DNA from: Schizosaccharomyces osmophilus
Taxonomy: Eukaryota; Ascomycota; Schizosaccharomycetes; Schizosaccharomycetales; Schizosaccharomycetaceae
Direction of reading: 5' to 3'
NCBI RefSeq assembly: GCF_027921745.1
Contig: NC_079240.1
Coordinates: 365,001 to 429,000 of the forward strand
Length of the DNA stretch: 64,000 bases
Position 1 is the stretch's first letter. Every line of letters begins with the position of its first letter. The notes below the pieces were generated by a model. The model saw only the letters and a list, made by a program, of their open reading frames with translations. It did no database searches and was not told the origin of the DNA. The position numbers were made by a program, and so were the translations under genes. Below, piece after piece: positions 51,997 through 61,424 of the stretch.

Positions 51997-53262
51997 CTAA
52001 TTATGATTAATGAAATTTGGAGAAGCAACATAAGTGAAGCCTCGAAAAGCAGAGGAATGGCTACCAACTGGAAAATTATCAGAACATATAGGAGTGACTG
52101 AGATGGGCATTTTTGTAAATTCCTCTGAAAAGTTTTCAGCAGCTGCAGGATCTGTTATGCAAGGAATGATTGGGGGAGGTAATTCGCGACTTTCTAATTT
52201 TTCCCAGTTTATTTTTCTGTACATTCTATGCTTCTTGATGGCTTCATAGTCAGTAGCGGTATTTTTAGCACCAAGGCGTTGCTGCGGGTTTTTCTTTAAA
52301 TATTTATTGATCAAATCACGCGCATCAGGAGAGACATAGAAGGGTATATTTGCTTTTGTACGAACAATTTTCTCCATGATCTTTTTATGGTTATTTGCCG
52401 TGAACGGGGGAGAGCCAACAAGCAGGTCGTGAATTAAGATACCCATTGACCACCAGTCGACAGCGTAATCATATGGCTGTTCAAGCAAAATTTCAGGCGC
52501 ACAGTACTCCTCTGTACCGACAAAAGAATGACAATTTGTACCTGATTCTGCAACCTTGGAAAGCCCAAAGTCAGTTAACAGGACGTGACCTTCAGCATCC
52601 AAAAGGCAATTTTCTGGCTTCAGGTCTCGGTATACTATACCAAGCTTATGCAAATGAATCAGAGCAGAAGTAAGTTCTGCTGTGTAGTAAGCAACGGCGT
52701 CCTCGGGCAACATTCTTTGTTCAGCCAAATGAGCAAACAGCTCTCCTCCTGGTGCGTATTGAAGAATCAAGTACAGACGATCCAAATCTTGAAAGGCATA
52801 ATACAATCGACAAATGAATGGATGTCGTACTTCCTCCAAAATTTGGCGCTCATTCTTGGTTTGTTGAAGCCCTTTTGCTCGAAGTACTATACTGGCTTTC
52901 TTTAACTGCTTTTGAGCGAACAAGCGGCCCGTTTGTCCTTGCTTGACCAGGAGGACTTTACCGTACGATCCTCTGCCAAGGACTGCGATAGGATGAAAAT
53001 CATTTGGATGCATTTTTTGATTTGGCACATAATTGTTATTGCGCTCTGAAACAAAGTCTCCATCTTCTCCCAATTTATACTCAACCGTATCTTCTTTTAT
53101 TTTCTTCTCTTCTTCTCCATTTCCATCAGAAATACAAAGATTTTTTAAGCTCAATGGGTCACAACCACCATCCATTCCTTCAACGACTTCGTCGTCGCTT
53201 GACAACTCAGAGTGCGCGTCCCCGTTTAAGCAGTCTTGCTCGTCGAATAAAAAAACTGGCAT
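51997..53262 (-). CDS. psk1: AGC kinase Psk1 (ribosomal S6 kinase)
   Basis: Intronless, 421 aa. The protein kinase domain spans about residues 92-350: glycine loop GRGSYGKV, catalytic lysine in AQKQLKK, HRD variant [11 protein letters not shown] in LLTDFGLSK, and APE in EEYCAPE. The T-loop reads [12 protein letters not shown], the expected PDK1 (Ksg1) site. The AGC C tail ends in the hydrophobic motif FRGFTYV near residue 410, where Tor complex 1 phosphorylates S6 kinases. Psk1 phosphorylates Rps6 in response to nutrients through TORC1. The N tail is acidic. Two inverted repeats sit 96-161 bp upstream of the start. Confidence 0.95.
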   Translation of the reverse strand: MPVFLFDEQDCLNGDAHSELSSDDEVVEGMDGGCDPLSLKNLCISDGNGEEEKKIKEDTVEYKLGEDGDFVSERNNNYVPNQKMHPNDFHPIAVLGRGSYGKVLLVKQGQTGRLFAQKQLKKASIVLRAKGLQQTKNERQILEEVRHPFICRLYYAFQDLDRLYLILQYAPGGELFAHLAEQRMLPEDAVAYYTAELTSALIHLHKLGIVYRDLKPENCLLDAEGHVLLTDFGLSKVAESGTNCHSFVGTEEYCAPEILLEQPYDYAVDWWSMGILIHDLLVGSPPFTANNHKKIMEKIVRTKANIPFYVSPDARDLINKYLKKNPQQRLGAKNTATDYEAIKKHRMYRKINWEKLESRELPPPIIPCITDPAAAENFSEEFTKMPISVTPICSDNFPVGSHSSAFRGFTYVASPNFINHN

Positions 53263-53357
53263 TCTAAACTAAGCAGCGCAAGACACTATAAGAGCAAATT
53301 CCCTTAAAAATGGGTATTCTTTGTTTTTATTGCGAGTTGTTAAAAGCAGTAAATTTT

Positions 53358-53381
53358 AACAACCAAAAGGTTTTAGTTGTT
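53358..53381. repeat. Imperfect inverted repeat upstream of psk1
   Basis: Arms AACAAC...GTTGTT enclose AAAA...TTTT, with one C/A mismatch and a GG centre. The 24-nt unit lies 12 bp from the perfect inverted repeat at 53394. Confidence 0.6.
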
Positions 53382-53393
53382 TATAGTCTCAAT

Positions 53394-53423
53394 GATATTG
53401 ATTAGCGAGAGCTAATCAATATC
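53394..53423. repeat. Perfect 13-bp inverted repeat with GAGA loop
   Basis: Arms GATATTGATTAGC and GCTAATCAATATC are exact reverse complements around GAGA. The 30-bp palindrome is 131 bp upstream of psk1. GAGA read on + is a GNRA tetraloop sequence; on the psk1-sense strand the loop would be TCTC. Confidence 0.9.
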
Positions 53424-54083
53424 TAAAAATTATCTAGGCGATTTTGATCAACGATCTAAGTTACAAAGTCAGGAACAAAACATGAAAACATAAATATAAA
53501 TATGTCTGTATGAAGCTTTGTTCAGCTTTATAGTAGCTATACTGTTTCACTTTAGTAGGAATAGGAGGGAAAGCAAAGGCACAGTTTGTGAGCTCAAAGG
53601 TATTCAATTGTACAAGGACCAAAATGGAGGTAGATAGGATCCTGGCAAAGTGCCTTGCATACTTTGCTGTGGCTTTTTCAATGAAAAGGCAATTTTCATT
53701 TGTAATTTTTTTCAAAAAAAAAAGACAAAGAAAACATAAAAACAATGCTCAATTTCTTCAAACTTTCGTATGCATTCCTTTTTCTTTTTCAACGGCTTAC
53801 CCGCGGTATGTGGATGGAACAACCGAGGGTAAAGACTGCCACGAAACTTATTCTTTTTGAATGAACACCATAATAGTTTGGCCATATAAGCTAAAAGGAA
53901 GAACGTAAACTAGATTTACAATTTTCTAGTTTTCCAGTGAATTTATTTCTTTTCGTGAAACTTCATAGAATCTATATACTGGTTTCTGATTGCCTCCGAC
54001 TTTTATTGCTCGCGTTCTTGACGTGTTTATGAAGAGTAAAGCGACGGGTTCATAGCATATGAATTATTTATTAGTCTGAGAAA

Positions 54084-55502
54084 ATGTCCGAAAGATATTT
54101 TTTTTCACATGAAAAAGAATATGATGTGAACGACTATGCAAACTTTCACTTCGGTACCGGAAACGACAATCATGCTTCCATATCTCAGAAAGAGAATCCT
54201 CAAAATTTAGCAGCTGAAAGAGATCCAAGTATACATCCGTCTTCCGTCGCCTCTACATCCTTAATTTCCGATGTCCCTCCCTTGAGTCCAAGCTTTCACA
54301 ATCTTCAGCAACATGTCTCTACCCCCTATGGTGAAATGGCTATGCCAATTCCTTCTTCTGCGGGTATGTCTGTAGTTGCTCCAGGAGGATCTGAAAATAA
54401 TGTGAATGAAGTTCCCATGGCTTTTAATAGAACTATCACACAGCCCAATGCAACTAGGTTGCGCGACACATCCTCTCGTTACCGATCATCTAATAGTTCT
54501 CGAAAACAAGCATATAACGAGGATGACTTGGGTGATGAGTCTGACTTGTCGAGCTCCATGTTACACGATGATTTTCAAGTTGAAGGCATGAAAACCAAGT
54601 CTGGCCGTAAGATTCAACGCCCCGTTACTTATAATCCGAGTGCTGCTTCTCTGAAAAAAAGAACGCGAAAGGCTGATTTGGTTTCACTCTGTGTTGTGTG
54701 CCATAGGGGCCATTCTCCGGTTTCTAACCAGCTGGTCTTCTGTGACGGGTGTAATAGTCCCTATCACCAGCTTTGTCATCAGCCTCTTATTGATGACATT
54801 ACAGTTCAGATTGAAGATTCTGAATGGTATTGCATGAACTGTCAGTACAGCCGGGCAAAGCAGTTTCCATTGGAGACAGGTGCTACTTCACAAATGTTAG
54901 GATTAGATGCTCAGCAAATGCGCGCATATTTTTTGAGCTTGCCTGTTCCACATTTAGTGGATTTGATATTGCTTTATGAGAAATCCTTTTCTGATTTACG
55001 TATTTACAGCCCTCAAACACGCGAAAACTTGGGTGAAATTCGCCGACAATTGCTTATAAGTGCTGAACGGAATCAAAGCGCCTTACAAGAAAAGAAAAAT
55101 GCCAAGCAAGATGAGATGACTTTAGACATTCCTCCTCTTGTGCCATACACTACAGAGTATGTATCCCGTTCTGGCATTCTTTATGATTATCCAACTATTT
55201 TACGACTCGCAGTACGCAATTTGGACTCTCCTTCAAAAGAAAATATTTTTGCTTGGATGTCTGATCATCTGCCTTTAATGACTTCGTTCCGCGAAAGTGC
55301 CTCCGATGCTCTTCGATGGATGGTTACCCATGGACAATTGGTTCGTTCAGGATATATTTATCAAATTACTAGTGTAGATGATTTTTCTCCGTTACGCCCT
55401 TCATTATTGCCCACATTTCAAAAAAGAAGAAAAGTTCAGAAAGTTATGCCGATATCTTATCCAACCGATGAACCTCAAAGCCTTTCTTTTACCGTACTTT
55501 AG
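54084..55502 (+). CDS. phf1: PHD finger protein Phf1 (Lsd1/Swm complex)
   Basis: Intronless, 472 aa. A PHD finger at about residues 206-258 has the C4HC3 pattern: CVVC, CDGC, HQLCH, CMNC. It binds histone H3 tails. The N-terminal 200 residues are disordered, with a basic patch (KTKSGRKIQRPVTYNP) just before the finger. After the finger come helices (QQMRAYFLSLPVPHLVDLILLYEKSF) and a winged-helix-like end. In S. pombe Phf1 works with Phf2 and the lysine demethylases Lsd1/Lsd2 in the Swm complex, controlling heterochromatin boundaries. The complex assignment rests on orthology and position, as I recall them. Confidence 0.9.
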   Translation: MSERYFFSHEKEYDVNDYANFHFGTGNDNHASISQKENPQNLAAERDPSIHPSSVASTSLISDVPPLSPSFHNLQQHVSTPYGEMAMPIPSSAGMSVVAPGGSENNVNEVPMAFNRTITQPNATRLRDTSSRYRSSNSSRKQAYNEDDLGDESDLSSSMLHDDFQVEGMKTKSGRKIQRPVTYNPSAASLKKRTRKADLVSLCVVCHRGHSPVSNQLVFCDGCNSPYHQLCHQPLIDDITVQIEDSEWYCMNCQYSRAKQFPLETGATSQMLGLDAQQMRAYFLSLPVPHLVDLILLYEKSFSDLRIYSPQTRENLGEIRRQLLISAERNQSALQEKKNAKQDEMTLDIPPLVPYTTEYVSRSGILYDYPTILRLAVRNLDSPSKENIFAWMSDHLPLMTSFRESASDALRWMVTHGQLVRSGYIYQITSVDDFSPLRPSLLPTFQKRRKVQKVMPISYPTDEPQSLSFTVL

Positions 55503-56002
55503 TTTATTGGAAATATTAATGTATATTAAATTGTTTTGTCTTTGTTGCTTGAATCCTACATTCGAAATACGTATGTCGATAAATTATCATTACTGTCACC
55601 CATGACATCTGTGCTCTACCAAGACATTGTAAAAGCTTGTAAAATTTAGTTCTTTTGTCGTTTTCACTTAGTTTTTTTTCTCGTTCGTCCAGTTCCATAT
55701 AGGCATGATACAAAGACCCCTAAATGAAAGACTGAAAGAAAAGGATTTCTGCGCATCGAATGTTTTGAATAATTACTATTCTTTGTATCTGATTTTCTCA
55801 ACTTGAGATTGTCATCTGTGGATAGTTTTAACATTGAGTAACTGTTCGTCAACATTGAAACGGCAGAAAAAAAGATAAAACCCATTCATATTCATTAATG
55901 AAAATTTTTATCATAAAAATTAAATTATATCCCTACTAGAAACTGTGAATTCTGAGAGTACTCATCAACTTCTGACACACAACGCACGCACCAACTACCA
56001 AA
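55503..56002. other. phf1-uL29m intergenic region
   Basis: 500 bp holding the phf1 3' UTR and the mitochondrial ribosomal gene promoter. No gene seen. Confidence 0.5.
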
Positions 56003-56461
56003 ATGAGAGCCGCTCTTCTCCTTTCAAAGCAAGCCTCTGTCCATATTCCAAAGGGCTTCAATTTTCCAGTCCCAAAAGAAAAGAAACTGCCTCAAGTTTC
56101 TGATACCCATCCATTATGGCAGTTCTTTCGAAATAAAAATGCACTTTCTCCTCCCGATGAAGAGACCAAATTTGGCCGCTCTTGGACGGCTGAAGAACTT
56201 CGTTGGAAATCTTTTGACGACTTACACGGTCTTTGGTATAATTGTCTTCGTGAAAGAAACCTCCTGCTGACACAGACAACGGAGATGAAACGTATCAGAT
56301 TAACCGTTCCCGATCACTCCAAGGATCGCGTAAAAACTGTCAATAAAACAATGGCTACTATCAAATTCGTATTATGGGAGCGCGAGCGTGCCTTCCAAGC
56401 TGCAAAAGACCTAGAAAAAAAAGCTCCTAAAAATGTGGAAACCCCCAATCAAGTCGTTTAG
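56003..56461 (+). CDS. Mitochondrial ribosomal protein uL29m (MRP-L47 family)
   Basis: Intronless, 152 aa. The N terminus ([19 protein letters not shown]) is a short basic targeting presequence. The MRP-L47 domain fills about residues 35-115: [32 protein letters not shown] (about 65-88), then [16 protein letters not shown], the conserved helical pair that docks at the peptide exit of the mitochondrial large subunit. S. cerevisiae Mrpl4 is the counterpart. The fungal-type C tail is short here. It lies 265 bp upstream of mus81 on the same strand, without functional link. Confidence 0.93.
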   Translation: MRAALLLSKQASVHIPKGFNFPVPKEKKLPQVSDTHPLWQFFRNKNALSPPDEETKFGRSWTAEELRWKSFDDLHGLWYNCLRERNLLLTQTTEMKRIRLTVPDHSKDRVKTVNKTMATIKFVLWERERAFQAAKDLEKKAPKNVETPNQVV

Positions 56462-56636
56462 GGTCAAGTGTTTTCATCTAAAAGAAGTCTCTATATAAAA
56501 CGCTTGTTTTATAACGTTAAAAGTCCTTTTTTTTCTTAAGCAGTTACCTTTTTTGTTTGTTTACTTTTTTTTTATTTACATTTCAGATTTCACTCTGAGT
56601 TTGGTTACCACGACAACCGTGGTTAAAGAGAACTCG

Positions 56637-56642
56637 ACGCGT
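56637..56642. promoter_or_regulatory. MluI cell-cycle box (distal) of mus81
   Basis: An exact ACGCGT palindrome, 84 bp before the mus81 ATG. Paired with a second copy 44 bp downstream; such pairs are bound by MBF in fission yeast. Confidence 0.5.
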
Positions 56643-56686
56643 CAAGAAGCTTCTTAATATTTACATGCTATTTACAAAATTAAAAG

Positions 56687-56692
56687 ACGCGT
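56687..56692. promoter_or_regulatory. MluI cell-cycle box (proximal) of mus81
   Basis: An exact ACGCGT palindrome in GACGCGTAA, 33 bp before the mus81 ATG. It is close enough to the start codon that it might fall in the 5' UTR. Confidence 0.5.
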
Positions 56693-56725
56693 AATTTTGA
56701 ACGAAGAGCTGCTAATGCTTTGCTT

Positions 56726-58726
56726 ATGAGTTGCGGGAATCCTTTGTATTTGCAATGGATTCAAGAATGGATGGAAGAGTCGACACGACGGTATCCCAAG
56801 TCTTACCAGACATGGAGAAAGGTAGGATAGAAAAATCATTGTCTGGTTTTTTAATGAATAGTTTCCTAGGTCGCTTAATAAATACAAGCAAATAGTGAAT
56901 CAAATGTCGTTTGGTGAATCTTAGAATATGACAATGAGAAGTGGTAAACCAAATATTAACGTTCCTAGGCATATGATTCTATGAAAAACTGTCCAGTTGC
57001 TTTACAACATCCATCACAAGCTTCTGCTTTGAAAGGAATTGGGCCTACTATATGTGCCAAGCTTGAAAAGCGATGGTTAGCATACTGTCGAGAAAACGAC
57101 ATACCAGTAACTCCTCTTCCCCAGCAAGAAAATGTGAATGATTCGGCAGACCAAAATGTCAATTCTGCAGCATCTTCTTCCAATCTTGTGAAAAAGCCGA
57201 CTGTTCGAAAGAAACGTCCATACGTGCCGGGTTATAGATCGGGTGCATATGCCATATTATGTTCCTTGTACTCTCTTCCAGCCCACGAATTTGCTACGAA
57301 ACCTCAAATAATTGTTTCGGCACAGAGTTTCTGCGATGCATCCTTTGGATCAACTACCGATGGGAACCAACGATATACAGCTTGGAATGCTATAAAAACA
57401 CTTATTACGAAAGGGCTTATTTATCAAACTGGTCACCCAGCCAAATACTGTCTTACCGATGACGGTGAAGAAGTGTGCACTCGTTTAGCAAGGGTTGATG
57501 ATGCTTTTCGGAAAAATGGTAGCCCTCTACGATTAAAGAAAAGCAACTCCACTCCAGCTAGCTTTCCTAGTTCAAGTAAGGTACAAAATGGGGACGTATC
57601 ACAGCGGGCTATAGGAAAGAACATGACATTGGATACGGTTTCGCATCAACCAAGTGTTATGGAAAAACAACCAGAACTTGTGCACTCAAGTGATGAAGAG
57701 ATGGAGGAGATAGCTGACGGCGAAAAAACGGATGTGGATGAGCTTCAAGAAGAGCATACGGATGAGATAAATTCGAATATTCCAAATATTGATTTGACTG
57801 ATGTCAGTACAACAGTCTCAGATAAAAACGTAAACGATCATATTGATATTCCTCTGGAAGTTATTCCATTCGAACGTTGTACTTTGATTTTGTTAATAGA
57901 TACTCGAGAAATTAGGATCCGTGGTGACCGAAATACTGTAGCTGACAAGCTGAACAACGACCATAACGTTTTGTGTGAAGTACGTGCTTTGGAACTTGGC
58001 GATGCTATATGGATTGCGAGAGATAGAGAAACAAGTCAAGAAATTGTTCTTGATTTCGTCGTGGAAAGAAAGCGGTATGATGATTTGGTAGCCTCGATCA
58101 AAGATGGACGATTTCACGAACAAAAACGTCGTCTCACGAAAAGTGGATTAAGCACCGTTTTTTATATCTTAGAAGAATCTAATTTTGATGAAAGCTTTTC
58201 TGAATCTATTCATACAGTCGTTTCCAACATACAAATAGATCATTTATTTCATGTTCGTTGTACCAAGTCCTTGGACCATACTATTGCTACTTTAGCAAAC
58301 ATGACAAAACACATCCAAAATCTCTATCAAGATCGAAAAACATTAAAATTAATCCCAGACTTATCGGTGGAGGCAAAGACATTTGAATCCATGAGAAAGC
58401 ATCTAGAGAGACTGGATCCGTCAATTACCTATCACATTACTTATAATGCTTTCTCATCTGTCTTGTCAAAGTCTTCTACTCTAACTCTTGGTGATATATT
58501 CGTTCGAATGCTGATGAGCATCCGTGGTGTCAGTGCACAGAAAGCAATTGAAATCCAAAAGCGTTTCCCTACGTTTATTGAATTATTTGAGTCTTATGAA
58601 CGATGTTCATCAAATCAAGATCGAGAATTGCTTCTTGCGAAATCATGTCAAGGCTTTGGATCACAAGCCATTGGTCCTGCTCTGTCAGCCAAAATAGCCT
58701 ATGTTTTTCATCCAGATCCTGCATAA
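56726..58726 (+). CDS. mus81: Structure-specific endonuclease subunit Mus81
   Basis: Two exons: 56726-56821 and 56969-58726, 617 aa. The 147-nt intron 56822-56968 has donor GTAGGA, branch TATTAAC and acceptor CCTAG. It joins YQTWRK to AYDSMKNCP, and exon 1 encodes the conserved [18 protein letters not shown] start. Mus81 with Eme1 cuts 3' flaps, replication forks and Holliday junctions. A helix-hairpin-helix sits near residues 45-70 (LKGIGPTIC). A winged helix lies at about 115-190. The ERCC4 nuclease follows: [16 protein letters not shown], and VERKRYDDL near 395 (GDx-ERKxxxD type, intact). C-terminal tandem HhH includes [16 protein letters not shown]-like sequence. Two ACGCGT boxes precede the gene. 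Confidence 0.96.
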
Positions 58727-58919
58727 TAGATAGTTGACAGGATCTCCCTGGACGTTTTCTTTGCCTCTTGTTTTTGAGTTATCTTCAAGCGAAACTGGTT
58801 TAGCGAAGTACAGTAAGTTGTCCTCTCGGAACCGACCAGCTTACTAGGCATTTTCATGTTCCATAAACACACCTTAAGAAACATTTTTGTGAACATTAAG
58901 TCTCTCATCGTTGAAATTT

Positions 58920-59828
58920 ATGCTCGTGCGTCGTTCATTTAATTGTGGCAGATTTGCCGGGCAGCTTGCACTGCTTCGCCCAGGACTCTGTCAAAGTCGA
59001 CTCTCTTTAACTAGATTCCACAGCTCTGATTCAAACAAAGGAAACGAATCCTATACCCACTTTGGATTTAAAGATGTTCCCGAAGAAGAGAAAGAATATA
59101 TGGTTAAAAATGTTTTCTCCTCAGTTGCTAAAAAATACGATCAAATGAATGATATGATGTCTTTGGGAATCCATAGAATATGGAAAAACCAATTTGTATC
59201 TGCGTTAAATCCCGGTAATAGCACTACTCCTATGAAGGTTTTGGATGTAGCTGGCGGTACTGGGGACATCGCATTCCGTTTATTGGATCATGCAACCCAA
59301 AGAAACCATGATCATAGCAGTAAAGTGATTGTTGCAGACATCAATCCTGATATGCTTGCTGTGGGTAAAAGGAGAGCTAAAAAAACACCATATTTTGAGT
59401 CGGGACGTGTAGATTTCATTGAGCAAAATGCTGAGGTTTTGGATAAAATACCAGACAACAGCATTGATATATTTACCATTGCCTTTGGAATCCGGAACTG
59501 CACGCATATTGACAAAGTCTTGGAGCAGGCACATCGAGTTTTGAAGCCTGGTGGTGTTTTCAGTTGTTTGGAATTTAGCAAAGTTTATCCTCCTTTGCTG
59601 GCAGAGGTATATCGTCAGTACAGCTTCAAATTCCTTCCCTTGCTTGGTACGGTGATAGCTGGCGATAGTGAAAGTTATCAGTACTTGGTAGAAAGCATTG
59701 AGCGTTTTCCTGATGCTGACAGATTCGCTAAAATGATTGAGCAAGCTGGTTTCACTTTAGCTGGTGAGCGAGGATACGAATGCCTTACCTTTGGAGTTGC
59801 TGCCATTCATACTGGTGTAAAACTTTAA
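58920..59828 (+). CDS. coq5: Coenzyme Q C-methyltransferase Coq5
   Basis: Intronless, 302 aa from the ATG of MLVRRSFN. It methylates the ring of a late ubiquinone intermediate in the mitochondrial matrix, as part of the CoQ synthome. The N-terminal 35 residues are Arg/Ser/Leu-rich without acidic residues, a good mitochondrial presequence. The UbiE/COQ5 methyltransferase domain follows: VFSSVAKKYDQMNDMMSLGIHRIW, SAM motif I VLDVAGGTGDIAF, ADINPDMLAVG, DIFTIAFGIRN, and RVLKPGGVFSCLEFS. The terminal RFPDADRFAKMIEQAGF is typical. It lies 193 bp from the end of mus81, with no overlap. Confidence 0.97.
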   Translation: MLVRRSFNCGRFAGQLALLRPGLCQSRLSLTRFHSSDSNKGNESYTHFGFKDVPEEEKEYMVKNVFSSVAKKYDQMNDMMSLGIHRIWKNQFVSALNPGNSTTPMKVLDVAGGTGDIAFRLLDHATQRNHDHSSKVIVADINPDMLAVGKRRAKKTPYFESGRVDFIEQNAEVLDKIPDNSIDIFTIAFGIRNCTHIDKVLEQAHRVLKPGGVFSCLEFSKVYPPLLAEVYRQYSFKFLPLLGTVIAGDSESYQYLVESIERFPDADRFAKMIEQAGFTLAGERGYECLTFGVAAIHTGVKL

Positions 59829-60311
59829 GTAATGTTCAACAGAACCTACTTTACGATTGAAGCCTAACTTTTCTTACCATATTTCTTTGGAAAGATATCA
59901 GTTTATTATCTTACGTTTACATTTATCAATTTCCTATTTAAGGATTTTAATTAAATTTACTTTACTCAAATTGCAACTATTCTTGTGAGAAAATAATCAC
60001 TATTTAATTCATTATTATAATCATTCGTTATTGACCATTATTTTTTGCGAAACCAAATAGACAAAGCAGCCATGGCTCGCTCATCGACATTAATCATTCG
60101 AGGGGGCATTATTGTAAACATATTTAACAAGAAAGATACTTCAGCATCAAAGATTATAGATCGTAAATCTAAAAAAACTCGGCGTAAAGCGTATAAATAT
60201 TGCTATGGTTCATACATGCTTAAACATTAATCATAGTTCTTGAATCAGTACGATAAGTCGTCCCTTTTTTTTTTTTTAACCAAGGAGACTTTATTTTTAC
60301 TGCTTCCTTCC
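59829..60311. other. Convergent intergenic region coq5 - WD gene
   Basis: 483 bp between converging genes. It contains a 52-codon ATG ORF on + (60072-60230), listed separately as doubtful. Confidence 0.5.
60072..60230 (+). CDS. Doubtful 52-aa basic ORF between convergent genes
   Basis: It starts at GCCATGG, a favourable context. The product is lysine-rich (DRKSKKTRRKAYKYCYG) and not recognised. It lies in what should be 3' UTR of coq5, so it may be fortuitous. Confidence 0.18.
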   Translation: MARSSTLIIRGGIIVNIFNKKDTSASKIIDRKSKKTRRKAYKYCYGSYMLKH

Positions 60312-61355
60312 TTAGGCAAAGGCGTAGGAAGGAAAGGCTTTTCGGCTTTTCTTGTCAATATTCCATTCGTACAAGTGAGTTGCAGAAGCAACATACACCG
60401 ATGAACCATCGTCTGCAAAGCATGATCCACAGATTCCTTGAGAAGTTGAAAAAGGGCAGTTGTCTTCTTCGGGCAGAACAAGCTCAATATCTCTATTGGT
60501 ACGCAAATCCAATAAATGCGACACTCTCGTGCCTTCCGTATACAGCAGCAGATCTAATGGACCAGCGTTGGGAGGTGTAAAATGGCAGCTCCGGACGCTT
60601 CCATCAGGTTGATTTCGAGATGTGGTTTTTGTTAACATGGGGAGCTTCATGTACCGAACGTCGAAGACACTGAGGCTAGAATCTTGACTAGCACAAGCAA
60701 ACATCTCGTTGTTTTGTGAAATGCTTGTGCAAATCGACGAGTCTTTTGTATTTGCTTGTACTGTGTGTCGGAGTATATAGTCTCCGGATCGAGTAATTTC
60801 GTAAAAAAATAAATCCGGTGAATCGCCGACACAAACCATGTATCGGCCATCATTACTAACAGAAGCATGATTCATATTCACAGAGTGACGAAGATTCCGC
60901 GTTAATATTCCAGAAGTGAGGTCGACGACTTTGACAGAGCGATCATTTGTGGAAATTAGCGCCTCAGGTTGATGATCGGAAGCTCGTTTATGGATCTCAA
61001 TACCATTATTATAATATGGTCCAAGTTCCAAATGCTTATGCTTTAAGTTGGGAGACCAATAATCAAATTGACCGGCCAGACCACCTGATGCAATGTAACC
61101 ACATTTTCCAAGTAAACACACTGGCTGATACGTCAACATGTGCCCAACCTGAAAAACTTTTTCTGAATTAGGGTATATTTTCCAAATGAAGAAATCATTT
61201 GTGTAGTAGATAGGATTGAATTCTTCCCCAGTGTATTGAGTAGATATCAGATTTTTTAATTGAGGATGTTCAGAACACACTTTAGCACGATGCTGCTTCG
61301 GAATTCCATCCCGAAGGCATAAGCTAGACTGATTTAAAGAACTGACGACTGTCAT
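60312..61355 (-). CDS. WD40/YVTN beta-propeller protein
   Basis: Intronless, 347 aa from MTVVSSLNQ; five upstream codons lack an ATG. Repeats of about 40 residues with weak WD40 signatures are visible: KIYPNSEKVFQVGHML, LISTNDRSVKVVDLTSG, SVSNDGRYMVCVGDSPDLFFYEI, MFACASQDSSLSVFDVRYM and FADDGSSVYVASATHLYEWNID. These would close a seven-bladed propeller. There is no signal peptide or membrane segment, so a cytosolic or nuclear scaffold is likely. In fission yeast the gene is annotated, as I recall, only as a WD/YVTN repeat-like protein. I infer no specific pathway. Confidence 0.8.
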   Translation of the reverse strand: MTVVSSLNQSSLCLRDGIPKQHRAKVCSEHPQLKNLISTQYTGEEFNPIYYTNDFFIWKIYPNSEKVFQVGHMLTYQPVCLLGKCGYIASGGLAGQFDYWSPNLKHKHLELGPYYNNGIEIHKRASDHQPEALISTNDRSVKVVDLTSGILTRNLRHSVNMNHASVSNDGRYMVCVGDSPDLFFYEITRSGDYILRHTVQANTKDSSICTSISQNNEMFACASQDSSLSVFDVRYMKLPMLTKTTSRNQPDGSVRSCHFTPPNAGPLDLLLYTEGTRVSHLLDLRTNRDIELVLPEEDNCPFSTSQGICGSCFADDGSSVYVASATHLYEWNIDKKSRKAFPSYAFA

Positions 61356-61394
61356 AATATGGAAAGACAATTAATGGGTCGGTGAATTTCGAAG

Positions 61395-61424
61395 AAAAAA
61401 ATTTTTTTTAAAAAAAAAAAAAAA
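61395..61424. promoter_or_regulatory. Poly(dA:dT) block upstream of the WD gene
   Basis: A run of A, then T, then a longer A run, almost unbroken over 30 bp, 40-70 bp before the WD gene ATG. Such tracts disfavour nucleosomes and often mark fungal promoters. Confidence 0.5.

Larger units (their letters stand above)
53263..54083. other. Divergent intergenic region psk1-phf1
   Basis: 821 bp. It contains two neighbouring inverted repeats on the psk1 side (53358-53381 and 53394-53423). A 77-codon ATG frame on + (53624-53857) is probably fortuitous, or an upstream ORF of phf1. Confidence 0.55.

Noticed and set aside
53624-53857. 77-codon ATG frame upstream of phf1
   Set aside because: Hydrophobic and lysine-rich tracts follow from T- and A-runs; no domain seen. 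At most an upstream ORF.
56600-56626. ACCACG-ACAAC-CGTGGT inverted repeat before mus81
   Set aside because: Only 6-bp arms; not distinguishable from chance in a region of this size.
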